From Paractinoplanes atraurantiacus (GTDB lineage Bacteria > Actinomycetota > Actinomycetes > Mycobacteriales > Micromonosporaceae), in assembly GCF_900215205.1 (NCBI RefSeq), contig NZ_OBDY01000017.1, positions 130,963 to 194,962 on the forward strand: a stretch of 64,000 bases of DNA. The letters run 5' to 3'. This document shows, piece by piece, positions 7,716-16,304 of the stretch; positions within the stretch are counted from its first letter, which is position 1; every line of letters begins with the position of its first letter. The notes beneath the pieces were generated by a model. The model was given only the letters and a program-made list of their open reading frames with translations. It was not told the DNA's origin and did no database searches. Both the position numbers and the translations under genes were made by a program.

Positions 7716-8354
7716 ACGGGCCACGGCCGGGGACTCGGCGCGCTGCGCCGGGGTGGGTGACACGCGGCCGGTGCCCAGCAGGACCACTGTCTCGTCGGGC
7801 CACGTGGGTGGGAGTGGGGCGCCGGCCAAGGTCTCGACGGTGCGGCGGGCCAACAGGAGCGCCGGGGTGTGCGGTGGCGAGGTGGTGATGTCCAGGTGGT
7901 GGACGGCCAGCTCGACTGCCCACGTGGCCAGGAAGTCGCCCCAGGGGAGCACGTGACCCTGGAATCGCACGGCGGACGGCGTGAAGGTGAGCACGGCAGC
8001 GCGTACACCATCAATTGTCGGGGTCAGATGTTTCAGCACAGCCGAGGGGCGCTCGTAGGCGGCGGCCACGCGCCGGACGAACTGGATGCCGGCGATGTCG
8101 GGTGTGCCGGTGGGGGTGAAGTCGCGCCAATACGAGGCGGCGTCGGTGTCGGGTGGGGCGTCCGTGTGGGAGACGCAGCCCAGCAGCATCTCCTGCAAGC
8201 CCTGGTGGACGTGGACCAGCGCCTCGCTCACGGTCCAGCCGGTGCAGCGGCTCGGCGCCAGCAGCGCCTCGTCGGAGAGGCCGGCCGCGGTGCCGATCAG
8301 GAGGTCCATCTGGCCGAGGAACGCCGAGCGTGCCTCGCCGGGGTCGACGTGCAT
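7698..8354 (-). CDS. maleylpyruvate isomerase (MDMPI)-fold mycothiol-dependent enzyme
   Basis: This 218-residue protein has the DinB/MDMPI four-helix N-terminal domain: FLGQMDLLIGTAAGLSDEAL, the conserved CTGWTVSEALVHVHQGL with a metal-binding His, and WAVELAVHHLDI carrying the later ligand. Family members use mycothiol as cofactor or act as metal-dependent isomerases, but the substrate here is not evident. The ATG at 8354 faces the divergent peptidase gene. Membership is confident; the reaction is not. Confidence 0.82.
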   Translation of the reverse strand: MHVDPGEARSAFLGQMDLLIGTAAGLSDEALLAPSRCTGWTVSEALVHVHQGLQEMLLGCVSHTDAPPDTDAASYWRDFTPTGTPDIAGIQFVRRVAAAYERPSAVLKHLTPTIDGVRAAVLTFTPSAVRFQGHVLPWGDFLATWAVELAVHHLDITTSPPHTPALLLARRTVETLAGAPLPPTWPDETVVLLGTGRVSPTPAQRAESPAVARLPVLG

Positions 8355-8417
8355 GGGTCTTCCTTACCCCGAAACTGCGTATAGACATCGATCACTGTCC
8401 GGGCCAGAGTGGGACGC

Positions 8418-9761
8418 ATGGCCAACTCGACGAGGCGTACGTTTCTGTCGGTGTCCGCGGCTGCTGTGGCGGCGCCGCTCGTGGCGGGTGAGGCGAAAGC
8501 CTCGGTGAAGCCCGAGCTGAGGGAGATCCTCAAGGAGATCGACCCGCGGCGGATCGAGGCCGTCGTCCGGCGTCTGGTCTCCTTCGGTACGCGGCACACG
8601 CTGTCCACGCAGGACGACCCGGTGCGGGGCATCGGGGCGGCCCGGGACTGGATCTACGCGGAGCTGCGGCGATATGCGGCGGGGACGCCGATGACCGTGG
8701 AGCTCCAGTCGTTCATTCAGCCGGTGTCGCCGCGGGTTCCGCAACCGACGCGGATCACCAACGTGATCGCGACGCTGCCGGGCTCGGTCACGCCGGAGCG
8801 GATCTACGTGGTGACCGGGCACTACGACTCGCGGGTGACCGACGTCATGAACGCGACCGCCGACGCGCCCGGCGCCGACGACGACGCGTCGGGCGTTGCC
8901 GTGATCATGGAGTTGGCGCGGGTCATGGCCAAGAGGAGGCCGGAGGCGACGCTCGTCTTCGCGGCGGTGGCGGGGGAGGAGCAGGGTCTGTACGGCTCCG
9001 ACCACATGGCCCAGGTCTACAAGGACCAGGGCGCGGACATCCAGGCCATGTTCAGCAACGACATCGTGGGCACCGGGGACGCGCATGACGGCACGGCCCC
9101 CCACCGGCGGCAGGTGCGCCTTTTCGTCGAGGGGGTGCCGACCTCCGAGACCGCGGCCGAGGCGAGGACCCGGCTGAGCGTCGGGGGCGAGAACGACGGC
9201 CCGTCACGGCAGATCGGGCGATTTGTCCAAAACACCCGCACGGACCTTGACGTACGCGTGATCTGGCGCCGCGATCGCTACCTCCGGGGCAGTGATCACA
9301 TCTCGTTCCTGCTCCGGGGCTATCCGGCGGCCCGCTTCACGGAGCCCCGGGAGAACTTCGCCCATGAGCATCAGGACGTACGCGTCGAGAACGGCGTCCA
9401 ATACGGCGATCTGATCCAGTTCTGCGACTTCCGGTACATCGCCGGCGTCGCGAAGACGAACGCCGCCGTCCTCTGGTCGCTGGCCCAGGCGCCGGGCACG
9501 CCGCGCGGCGTGGTCATCGACACGACCCAGCTCACCAACGAGACGACCCTGCGCTGGGAGGTCGGCGCCGAGCCCGATCTGGCCGGCTACGAGATCGTCT
9601 GGCGGGAGACCACGGCCCCGGAGTGGCAGCACAGTCGCGACGTGGGCAAGGTGGGCACGATCACGATCGATCTGTCCAAGGACAACGTCTTCTTCGGCGT
9701 ACGGGCGTACGACCGTGAAGGCAACCGCAGCCCGGTCGCGGCGCCGAGACCGTCGCCGTGA
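8418..9761 (+). CDS. secreted M28-family zinc aminopeptidase
   Basis: This is a 447-residue M28 metallopeptidase. A twin-arginine signal (TRRTFLSVSAAAVAAPLVAG) begins the protein. The zinc ligands are visible: His in VVTGHYDSR, the bridging Asp in GADDDASG, the Glu pair in AGEEQGLYGSDH, Asp in FSNDIVG, and a late His in FAHEHQDV. The C-terminal 85 residues look like a fibronectin type III domain (TTLRWEVGAEPDLAGYEIVWRE). It would be exported folded and release N-terminal residues from peptides outside the cell. Start ATG 8418 is favoured over GTG 8409 because it places the Arg pair close to the N-terminus. Confidence 0.92.
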   Translation: MANSTRRTFLSVSAAAVAAPLVAGEAKASVKPELREILKEIDPRRIEAVVRRLVSFGTRHTLSTQDDPVRGIGAARDWIYAELRRYAAGTPMTVELQSFIQPVSPRVPQPTRITNVIATLPGSVTPERIYVVTGHYDSRVTDVMNATADAPGADDDASGVAVIMELARVMAKRRPEATLVFAAVAGEEQGLYGSDHMAQVYKDQGADIQAMFSNDIVGTGDAHDGTAPHRRQVRLFVEGVPTSETAAEARTRLSVGGENDGPSRQIGRFVQNTRTDLDVRVIWRRDRYLRGSDHISFLLRGYPAARFTEPRENFAHEHQDVRVENGVQYGDLIQFCDFRYIAGVAKTNAAVLWSLAQAPGTPRGVVIDTTQLTNETTLRWEVGAEPDLAGYEIVWRETTAPEWQHSRDVGKVGTITIDLSKDNVFFGVRAYDREGNRSPVAAPRPSP

Positions 9762-9771
9762 TCCCGGCAAA

Positions 9772-9787
9772 TGAGGACGCGTCCTCA
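9772..9787. repeat. 16-bp perfect palindrome
   Basis: TGAGGACGCGTCCTCA reads the same on both strands and sits 10 bases after the peptidase stop codon. It has no loop, so it suits a dimeric DNA-binding protein better than a terminator. It is about 65 bases upstream of the DUF3616 start. Confidence 0.5.
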
Positions 9788-9853
9788 CTTATGTCGTGGA
9801 TCGTGAAGCTGAAGTAGGACAGAACAGATCCGCAGGTGCGCGGCGGTGCGACG

Positions 9854-10924
9854 ATGAGTTTCATGACGTTGGAACACACCGTGCGCCTGCGGTTCGGGGA
9901 CGTGTCCCGCACGGCGGCGACGCACACCAACCTGTCCGCGGTCCGGCTCGACGGCCCCGTGCTGTGGATCGCCGGCGACGAGACCGCGACCCTGGAACGG
10001 CTGATCGTCGACGACCCGGCCCAGCCCACCGAGTTCGGCGACGAGCGCAGCTTCCGGCTGGCCGACTTCGTCGACCTGCCCGGCGTCGACGCCGACGAGG
10101 AAGCCGACGTCGAGGGCCTGGCCCGCACCGGGCATTTCCTGTGGGCGGTCGGCTCGCACAGCCTGCGCCGCAAGCAGATCAAGGAGAGGCATGAGGGCGC
10201 CCGGGCGCTCAAGCGGCTGGCCCGGGTCGAGGGCCAGGACAACCGCCAGATTCTCGTACGGCTGCCGATCGTCGACGTCGACGGTCTGCCGACACCGGTC
10301 CGCGAGGCGACGATCGACGGCGTACGTCACCGGGCGGCCGCCCTGGGCAAACGCGACGCCCTGCGGACGCTGCTGCGCTCCGACGAGCACCTGGGCCCGT
10401 TCCTGGGCATCCCCGGCAAGGACAACGGCCTGGACATCGAGGGCATAGCGGTCCGCGGTGGCCGCGTCTACCTGGGCTTGCGGGGCCCGGTGCTGCGAGG
10501 GTGGGCGTTCGTGCTGGAGTTGCGCCCGTACGTGGACGAGGACGACCCGGACCGCCTGCGGCTGACCCCGTTCCCGGACGGCAAGCTCTACCGCAAGCAC
10601 GTGCTCGACCTGGACGGCCTGGGCGTGCGAGACCTGTGCCCGCACGGCGACGACCTGCTCATCCTGGCCGGCCCGACGATGGACCTGGACGGCCCGGTCC
10701 GCATCTACCGCTGGCACGGGGCGGCGGTGGCCGAGGAGCCGATCATCGTCCGCTCCGACCTGATCAGCCGGGAGCTGGAGCTGACGTACGGCGAGGGGGA
10801 CGACCACGCCGAGGGCCTGAGCCTGGTCGGCGACGACCGGGTCCTGGTCGTGTACGACAGCCCGGCCCCGATCCGCTTGACCACCGACGGCGCGGTGGTC
10901 GCCGACGTGCTCAAGCTTCCGTGA
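9854..10924 (+). CDS. DUF3616 domain-containing protein
   Basis: This 356-residue protein belongs to the DUF3616 family, predicted to fold as a beta-propeller. Recognisable parts are the early LSAVRLDGPVLWIAGDE blade, GKDNGLDIEGIAVRGGRVYLGLRGPVL in the middle and GEGDDHAEGLSLVGDDRVLVVYD at the end. There is no signal peptide. The biochemical role of the family is not established. ATG 9854 is chosen; ATG 9863 and GTG 9836 are in frame and none has a strong ribosome site. Its stop overlaps the next start (GTGA). Confidence 0.83.
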   Translation: MSFMTLEHTVRLRFGDVSRTAATHTNLSAVRLDGPVLWIAGDETATLERLIVDDPAQPTEFGDERSFRLADFVDLPGVDADEEADVEGLARTGHFLWAVGSHSLRRKQIKERHEGARALKRLARVEGQDNRQILVRLPIVDVDGLPTPVREATIDGVRHRAAALGKRDALRTLLRSDEHLGPFLGIPGKDNGLDIEGIAVRGGRVYLGLRGPVLRGWAFVLELRPYVDEDDPDRLRLTPFPDGKLYRKHVLDLDGLGVRDLCPHGDDLLILAGPTMDLDGPVRIYRWHGAAVAEEPIIVRSDLISRELELTYGEGDDHAEGLSLVGDDRVLVVYDSPAPIRLTTDGAVVADVLKLP

Positions 10925-11220
10925 CGTTCCCGGCCGGCCCCATGACCGGCGCCTCCATGACCGGCGCCTTCGTGGCCGGCGCCTTCGTGGCCGGCGGCGA
11001 GGAAGGCGGCCGGTCGGGGCTCGGCCAGGCTTGGCGCGCTCGCCGGCGACGCGAACGCTTCTATGGCGTGTGCCCGTTGTGCGGTCACGACTGGCGCGAG
11101 CACGACCCCGGCGCCGGTTGCGGGGAGTGCCGGTACGAAATCGAACACGAGGAGCCGGGCGCGCCGGCGGACCGCTGCCGGGCCGTCGCGCCCGGCTACA
11201 CGTTCGGCCTTCGTGGCTGA
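10921..11220 (+). CDS. small zinc-ribbon-like protein with N-terminal repeat
   Basis: This 99-residue protein begins with a short hydrophobic repeat (MTGAS-MTGAF-VAGAF-VAGG, from 15-base DNA repeats) and continues with Arg-rich sequence and a probable zinc knuckle, CPLCGHDWREHDPGAGCGECRYE, which has four Cys as two CxxC pairs. GTG at 10921 overlaps the DUF3616 stop, implying translational coupling; ATG 10942 is the alternative. I do not recognise a named family. It could be a small nucleic-acid or protein-binding accessory of the DUF3616 protein. Confidence 0.6.
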   Translation: MTFPAGPMTGASMTGAFVAGAFVAGGEEGGRSGLGQAWRARRRRERFYGVCPLCGHDWREHDPGAGCGECRYEIEHEEPGAPADRCRAVAPGYTFGLRG

Positions 11221-11227
11221 TCGCGTG

Positions 11228-13180
11228 CTAGGCCGCGCGGAGCTGGGTGACCGGCTGGGGGCGGGTGGCCGACAGCGAGGTGATCAGAGTGGTTGCGGTG
11301 GTCACGACCAAGGCGATCGCGGTCACGGCGCCGATCTGGGTCCACGGCAGGTCGAGGGTGCCGGTGCCGGTCACCGACTTCGTCGTGGAGAGGACGGCGA
11401 TGAAAGTCGCGGCCGAGGCCACGCCGCCGAGGATCAAAGCCGAGACCGTTATGGCGTACGCCTCCAGCAGTGCCGAACGCACCACCTGGCCCCGTGTCAT
11501 GCCGGTCACCCGGGCCTCGGCGAACTCGCGGCGGCGGGTGGCGGCGCCGATGACTATCGAGTTGATGACGCCGATCAGGGCGTAGAGGCCGCCCAGGCCC
11601 AGCACGATCAGCATGATCTTCTCGTTGGTGGAGTTGGCGGCCTCGGCGTCGGCCCGCAGCCGGTCGTCGAGGGTCGTCACGGTGCCGAAGCGGGCCAGGC
11701 TCGCCCGGGTCGCGGCGGCGTCCGCGTCCTTCGTTAGTGTGACGAACGATTGTGTGGGGGCGTCCTTCAGCTCGGCCGCGGAGAGCAGGCCGGGCGGCAC
11801 GAGGAGGTTGGCGCCGCCGGTCATGGTGGCCGGCACACCCGCGACGACCGGAAGGTCGCCCAGATCCCGGTCGGGCACCGTCAGGCGGACGGTGCCGCCG
11901 GCGCCGGGAACGTCGCCGCCGGGCCCGGCCGCGACCTCCCGGCCGTTCAGCCCGGCCAGCGAGGCACTGTCGTCGTGCGTCTTGGCGTACGCCACCGGAT
12001 CGATCACCAGAAGGCTGATCGTCTCCGTCTCGCGGTCCTCGCCCGACCCGGTAGTGACCTCAGCCGGCACCCGCGTCTCGACGGACACGGAAGCCACGCC
12101 CGGAATATCCGAGAAGGAGGCCGCTCCCGGCGTGTCCGCGCTCGGAGTGCCCGTGGAAGGGCTGGGCGGGTTGGTGGGGCCGGGCGGTCCGGTGGACTCC
12201 ACGACCAGGTCGGCGTGGGTCTGTGTGGCCAGCTGGTGGATGCCCGACGTGGTGAAGGAGGCGCCGGCGCCTACGTTGCCGACGACCAGGGCGACCAGGA
12301 CGATCAGTGGGGCGGCGACCGAGGCCGAGCGGCGGCGGGCGTCGCTCAAGTTGGCCCGGGCCAGGCCGCCGGGGGCCCGGAACGGGACCAGGCGGGCGAT
12401 CAGCGGGACCAGCAGCGGGGCGAAGGCCACCACTGCCACGGCGGCGGGGATCGGGACGTTCATGGCCATGGCCATGCCGCCGGCGGGGCCGCCGAACGGG
12501 GCCACGATCATCAGGGCGAGGGCGCCGCCGAGGAAGATCAGGCCGATCAGGGCCCGGCTCCACGTCATCACCCGGGCCGCCGGGCCGGTCTCGCGCAGCG
12601 CCTCCAGGGGGCGCACCCGGGACGCTCGCCGGGCCGCGACCAGGACTCCGGCGACGGCGAGCAGGATGCCCGTACCGAAAGAGACGCCGAGGATCCACTG
12701 CCGCCACTCGCCCGCGAAGCTCTGTGGCACGAAGCCGAACTCGCGCATGAGCCAGCCCTGCAAGCGCATCACCGCCAGGCCGGCCGGAACGCCCAGCATC
12801 GCGCCGAGCGCGCCCAGCGTCACCGCCTCGCCCAGCAGCAGGCGCCGCAGCTGGCCCCGGCTGCCGCCGACCAGGCGCAGTAATGCCAGGTCGCGGCGGC
12901 GCTGGTCGACCGTGAAGGCGAACGTCGAACTGATGATGAAACCGGCCAGGAAGACCGCCCCGCCGAGCACCACGCCCAGCATCGACACCGCGGCCGCCGT
13001 GCCGTCGGCGAACTCCATCCGCTCGGCCGCGCTCGCACCGGCCGGCGGATCCAGCAGCGCCGCCGTGATGAGCAGCAGCAGCGACGATTGCACGAGCGCC
13101 ACGCCCAGCGTGACCGACAGCAGCGCGCCCGCGAACAGCGTCCAGCGCTCGGCCAGGCCGGCGCGGCTCATCCCCATCAT
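11228..13180 (-). CDS. ABC transporter permease, FtsX/MacB-type
   Basis: This 650-residue permease has an N-terminal membrane helix (FAGALLSVTLGVALVQSSLLLLI), then an FtsX domain with VDQRRRDLALLRLVGGSRGQLRRLLLGEA, several further helices, a large extracytoplasmic region (about residues 310-500) and a second FtsX domain (GVINSIVIGAATRRREFAEARVTGMTRGQV). Proteins of this type transmit ATPase motion to periplasmic or surface substrates, commonly exporting lipids, peptides or drugs. It lies just after its ATPase, separated by a short tandem repeat. ATG 13180 is preceded by GGGAG thirteen bases upstream. Confidence 0.9.
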   Translation of the reverse strand: MMGMSRAGLAERWTLFAGALLSVTLGVALVQSSLLLLITAALLDPPAGASAAERMEFADGTAAAVSMLGVVLGGAVFLAGFIISSTFAFTVDQRRRDLALLRLVGGSRGQLRRLLLGEAVTLGALGAMLGVPAGLAVMRLQGWLMREFGFVPQSFAGEWRQWILGVSFGTGILLAVAGVLVAARRASRVRPLEALRETGPAARVMTWSRALIGLIFLGGALALMIVAPFGGPAGGMAMAMNVPIPAAVAVVAFAPLLVPLIARLVPFRAPGGLARANLSDARRRSASVAAPLIVLVALVVGNVGAGASFTTSGIHQLATQTHADLVVESTGPPGPTNPPSPSTGTPSADTPGAASFSDIPGVASVSVETRVPAEVTTGSGEDRETETISLLVIDPVAYAKTHDDSASLAGLNGREVAAGPGGDVPGAGGTVRLTVPDRDLGDLPVVAGVPATMTGGANLLVPPGLLSAAELKDAPTQSFVTLTKDADAAATRASLARFGTVTTLDDRLRADAEAANSTNEKIMLIVLGLGGLYALIGVINSIVIGAATRRREFAEARVTGMTRGQVVRSALLEAYAITVSALILGGVASAATFIAVLSTTKSVTGTGTLDLPWTQIGAVTAIALVVTTATTLITSLSATRPQPVTQLRAA

Positions 13181-13284
13181 GTCAGCGCTCCCGGAACGAG
13201 ACCGGCGGCTCGAAGAGGCGTCAGCATGTCAGCGCTGCCGGCACGACCGGTGGCTCGAAGAGTCGTCAGCATGTCAGCGCTCCC
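13178..13284. repeat. tandem duplication of the ATPase-permease junction (about 46 bp)
   Basis: A unit beginning CATGTCAGCGCTSCC starts at 13178, 13225 and 13270 (periods 47 and 45); the third copy is cut short by the ATPase coding end. On the minus strand each unit contains GAGCGCTGACATG, i.e. a stop followed at once by an ATG. The natural junction between the two ABC genes seems to have been copied, pushing the permease start about 93 bases away from the ATPase stop. Confidence 0.75.
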
Positions 13285-14014
13285 AGGTGGCGAGCCGGTC
13301 GGCGACCGCGCGCGTGCTCGCGCCGGTCAACTGGTCGACGACGCGGCCGTCGCCCAGGAACACGACGGAGTCGGCGCGGGCGGCCGCGCCCGGGTCGTGG
13401 GTGACCATCACGATGCTCTGGCCCGCGTCGGCCATCGCGCGCAGCAGGTCGAGCACCGTGCGGGCCGCGCGGGAGTCGAGGGCGCCGGTCGGCTCGTCCG
13501 CGAACAGCACCTCGGGCCGGGTCACCATCGCGCGGGCGATAGCCACCCGCTGCTGCTGGCCGCCGGACAGCTCGCGCGGCTTGTGCCGGGCCCGGTCGGC
13601 CAGCCCGACCGTGTCCAGCGTCGCGCGCACCTCCGCCCGCGACGGCCTGCGCCCGGCGAGACGCAGCGGCAGGGCCACGTTCTGTTCCGCCGTCAGCGAG
13701 CCGATCAGGTTGAAACTCTGGAAGACAAAGCCGATTCGCGTACGCCGCAGCGAGGTCAACTGCGAGTCCCCGGCCGCCGTGATGTCGGTGTCGCCGATCA
13801 GCACCCGCCCGCTGTCGACCCGTTCCAGGCCGGCCGCGCAGTGCAGCAGCGTGGACTTGCCGGAGCCGGACGGGCCCATCACGGCCGTCCAGCCACCCCG
13901 CGGAAACTGGAGGGTCACATCGTCGACGGCCCGGACCGCGGCCGGGCCTCGGCCGTAGACCCGGCTGATGCCCTGAAGTGCGACGGCGGCCCCCGTCATC
14001 GTCATCGTCGTCAT
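13274..14014 (-). CDS. ABC transporter ATP-binding protein, LolD/MacB-type
   Basis: This 246-residue ATPase has Walker A GPSGSGKST (residues 47-55), the Q-loop region GFVFQSFNLIGSLTAEQNV typical of the MacB/LolD group, signature LSGGQQQRVAIARAM, Walker B VLFADEPTGALD and the switch His in VTHDP. It drives the FtsX permease encoded next. ATG 14014 starts the protein; the frame is open far upstream, but that part is antisense to the oxidoreductase gene. The 65-base gap from the upstream oxidoreductase leaves room for a promoter. Confidence 0.93.
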   Translation of the reverse strand: MTTMTMTGAAVALQGISRVYGRGPAAVRAVDDVTLQFPRGGWTAVMGPSGSGKSTLLHCAAGLERVDSGRVLIGDTDITAAGDSQLTSLRRTRIGFVFQSFNLIGSLTAEQNVALPLRLAGRRPSRAEVRATLDTVGLADRARHKPRELSGGQQQRVAIARAMVTRPEVLFADEPTGALDSRAARTVLDLLRAMADAGQSIVMVTHDPGAAARADSVVFLGDGRVVDQLTGASTRAVADRLATWER

Positions 14015-14079
14015 GACGTCGACGCTATTTTTCCGCGGGGTCGAAATCGCTCCCGCCGGCCCCCGTCTTCTTGGTGGTG

Positions 14080-15078
14080 TTAACTCCCCGGTTTCCAGCC
14101 GAGGGCGGGGCCGAGCTTGGTCGCGATGTCGGTGAGGATCTGGAGGTAGTCGTCGTGCTCGAAGCTGAACGGCAGGGCGAACGCCACCTCGTCGATCTCG
14201 CGGTAGGCGGCGTGCGCGTGCAGTTGGTCGGCGATCTCGGCCGAGGAGCCGACGTAGTCGCGGGAGAACAGCATGCGGGCGGGGCCCTGCGGTTCCCGCG
14301 TGCGTGGGGTGCGCTTGTCGGCGTACGCCAAATATTTGCTCTTCTGCTCCTGAGAAGCGGAATCCGTGGGGATGACCACGAGGCCCTGCGAGACGCGGCC
14401 GGTGGGGTTGGCGGCGCGGAAGGCGCGGATGTGGCTGAGCTGGATGTCGGCGAAGTCGGTGCCGTCCTCGGCCTTGACCACGCTGCTGGTCAGGAAGTTC
14501 ATGCCGTGCTCGCCGGCCCACTGCGCCGAGCGGAGGCTGCCGCCGCCGTACCACATGCGCTCGCGCAGGCCGGCCGCGTGCGGCTCGACGCGCGGGGAGA
14601 AGACCTCGAAACCCTGCGTGCCCTCGAAGTCGGTGGCCTGCTTGCCGGCGACGAAGTCGAGCAGGCGCTCCACCCGGCCGTAGCCGAAGTCCTCGTCGTG
14701 GCCGGGGTAGAGGGCGGGCTTGACCTTGTCGTAGTTCATCGGCGGGCCGACGCTGACGCCCGGGTTGAGCCGGCCGCCGGAGAGGATGTCGACGGTGGCG
14801 AGATCCTCGGCCAGGCGCAGCGGATTTTCCCAGCCGAGGGGGATGACCGCGGTGCCGAGCTCGATCCGGCTGGTGCGCTGGCTGGCGGCGGCCAGCACCG
14901 CGACGGGCGACGAGATGCCGTACTGCAAATGGCGATGCCGGACCCACGCGCTGTCGAAACCGAGGTCCTCGCCCCGCTTGATGATCTCCAGGGTCGTCTC
15001 GTGCCCGGGTCGCGGATCGGCGCCGTCGAACAGCCCGATCGTCAGGAAGCCCAGCTTGCGCAGTGATCCATCCGCCAT
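14080..15078 (-). CDS. LLM-class flavin-dependent oxidoreductase
   Basis: This is a 332-residue luciferase-like (beta/alpha)8 barrel. Typical motifs are LGFLTIGLFDG at the N-terminus, GEDLGFDSAWVRHRH, the strand IELGTAVIPLGWENPLRLAEDLATVDILSGGRLNPGVSVG, and SAQWAGEHGMNFLTSS. These enzymes use reduced FMN or F420 from a partner reductase; the substrate cannot be told from sequence. It is divergent from the DinB gene with 18 bases between starts. The length is normal for the family. Confidence 0.9.
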   Translation of the reverse strand: MADGSLRKLGFLTIGLFDGADPRPGHETTLEIIKRGEDLGFDSAWVRHRHLQYGISSPVAVLAAASQRTSRIELGTAVIPLGWENPLRLAEDLATVDILSGGRLNPGVSVGPPMNYDKVKPALYPGHDEDFGYGRVERLLDFVAGKQATDFEGTQGFEVFSPRVEPHAAGLRERMWYGGGSLRSAQWAGEHGMNFLTSSVVKAEDGTDFADIQLSHIRAFRAANPTGRVSQGLVVIPTDSASQEQKSKYLAYADKRTPRTREPQGPARMLFSRDYVGSSAEIADQLHAHAAYREIDEVAFALPFSFEHDDYLQILTDIATKLGPALGWKPGS

Positions 15079-15083
15079 GGATC

Positions 15084-15089
15084 TACCCT
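15084..15089 (+). promoter_or_regulatory. -10 element of a probable leaderless promoter
   Basis: TACCCT ends seven bases before the ATG at 15097, the geometry of leaderless actinobacterial transcripts (TANNNT then 6-7 bases then the start codon). No Shine-Dalgarno sequence precedes that ATG. The -35 is not clear. Confidence 0.5.
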
Positions 15090-15096
15090 GTCACGA

Positions 15097-15579
15097 ATGA
15101 CGGCCCTCGAGGACGTGACGTTCCCTTCACCTTCCCCGCCTACCGACTCAATAGGTCTTCACCTCCGCTGGCTCGACTTCCTGCGCGGCGCGGTCCTGCG
15201 CAAGGCGCTCGGCGTCACCGACGAGCAGGCCCGGTGGCGGCCGGACGGGAAGCTGCTGCCCCTGGTCGGCCTGGTCAATCACCTCACCAACGTCGAGCGC
15301 CGGTGGATCGACGGCGTCATGCTGGGCGGTTCGACCTTCAAAGATCCTTTGGAGTACGAGGCCCCGGCGCTCCCCATCGATGTCGTCATCACCGCCTATC
15401 GGGAGAGAGCGGTCGCGACCGCCGGCGCGGTCCGGTCTCTGGGTGACCTGGACACGCGGTCGCCGGGCGGGGAGTACGACCTACGCTTCGTGCTGCTGCA
15501 TCTGATCAACGAGACGGCTCGGCATGCCGGGCACGCGGACGCCGTGCGGGAGTTGCTGGACGGGACGGTGGGGGAGTGA
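15097..15579 (+). CDS. DinB family protein (DUF664)
   Basis: This is a 160-residue DinB-like four-helix protein. Metal-ligand positions are visible in GLVNHLTNVERRWIDGVM and in LLHLINETARHAGHADAVREL, and ALGVTDEQARWRPDGKLLPLVGL matches the family's second segment. Members are putative metal- or thiol-dependent enzymes of stress or detoxification. The ATG at 15097 is probably leaderless. Its stop overlaps the GTG of the SDR gene, so the two are likely cotranscribed and coupled. Confidence 0.88.
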   Translation: MTALEDVTFPSPSPPTDSIGLHLRWLDFLRGAVLRKALGVTDEQARWRPDGKLLPLVGLVNHLTNVERRWIDGVMLGGSTFKDPLEYEAPALPIDVVITAYRERAVATAGAVRSLGDLDTRSPGGEYDLRFVLLHLINETARHAGHADAVRELLDGTVGE

Positions 15580-16286
15580 CTGCTCTGATCACGGGCGCCT
15601 CGCGTGGGCTGGGCGCTTTCATCGCGCGGCGGTTGGCGGCCGTCGAGCCGGTGGTGGTCAACTACGCGCGGGATTCCGCCGGCGCTGCGCGCGTCGTCGA
15701 CGACATCATTGCGGCCGGCGGACAAGCTCGCGCGTACAAAGCGGATGTAACCGATTTTTCCGCCGTGCAGGAAATGCTGGATAGCGTGGGTCCGGTGCGG
15801 GTCGTCGTGGCCAACGCGACCGGGCCGCAGCCGCTGATTGCGGCCGAGGAGACCACCTGGGAGGACCATCTGCGGCAGCTCGAGTTCTTCGTGAAGAGCC
15901 CGACGCTGCTCATGCAGGCCGCGCTTCCCGGCATGAAAGAGCTCGGCGGCGGCCGCATCATCATGATCGGGTCGGACTCGTTCGAGCGGGCCCTTCCGCT
16001 GGCCTCGGCCTACAACGCGGCCAAGGGCGCGCAGATCGGGCTCGCCCGCACGTGGGCCAGGGAGCTGGGTCGGTACGGGGTGACGGTGAACGTCGTCGCG
16101 CCGGGCTGGATCCCGGTCGAGCGGCACGGCGACGCCGACACCGCCGGCTACGTGGCCGAGGTGCCGCTGGGCCGGATCGGCACCCCGGACGACATCGCCG
16201 ACGTGGTGGCGTTCGTGGCCTCGGACGCGGCCCGCTTCGTCACCGGCGAGCGGATCACGGTCAACGGCGGCCACACCATCGATTGA
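15576..16286 (+). CDS. short-chain dehydrogenase/reductase
   Basis: This is a 236-residue classical SDR. The dinucleotide motif is TGASRGLG (residues 6-13), followed by ANATG, a catalytic Ser133, Tyr146 and Lys150 (AYNAAK) and the C-terminal ASDAARFVTGERITVNGG typical of FabG-like reductases. It would reduce or oxidise a carbonyl/alcohol with NAD(P)H; the substrate is unknown. GTG 15576 overlaps the preceding stop (GTGA). Confidence 0.92.
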   Translation: MTALITGASRGLGAFIARRLAAVEPVVVNYARDSAGAARVVDDIIAAGGQARAYKADVTDFSAVQEMLDSVGPVRVVVANATGPQPLIAAEETTWEDHLRQLEFFVKSPTLLMQAALPGMKELGGGRIIMIGSDSFERALPLASAYNAAKGAQIGLARTWARELGRYGVTVNVVAPGWIPVERHGDADTAGYVAEVPLGRIGTPDDIADVVAFVASDAARFVTGERITVNGGHTID

Positions 16287-16292
16287 CGCGGC

Positions 16293-16298
16293 TAGTCT
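16293..16298 (+). promoter_or_regulatory. -10 element of a probable leaderless promoter
   Basis: TAGTCT ends six bases before the ATG at 16305 and there is no ribosome site, so transcription probably starts at the start codon. It lies seven bases beyond the SDR stop. Confidence 0.5.
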
Positions 16299-16304
16299 GC
16301 GGAC

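Noticed and set aside
14015..14947. N-terminal extension of the ABC ATPase up to 14947
   Set aside because: This part is antisense to the well supported LLM oxidoreductase gene; the ATPase domain begins normally at 14014.
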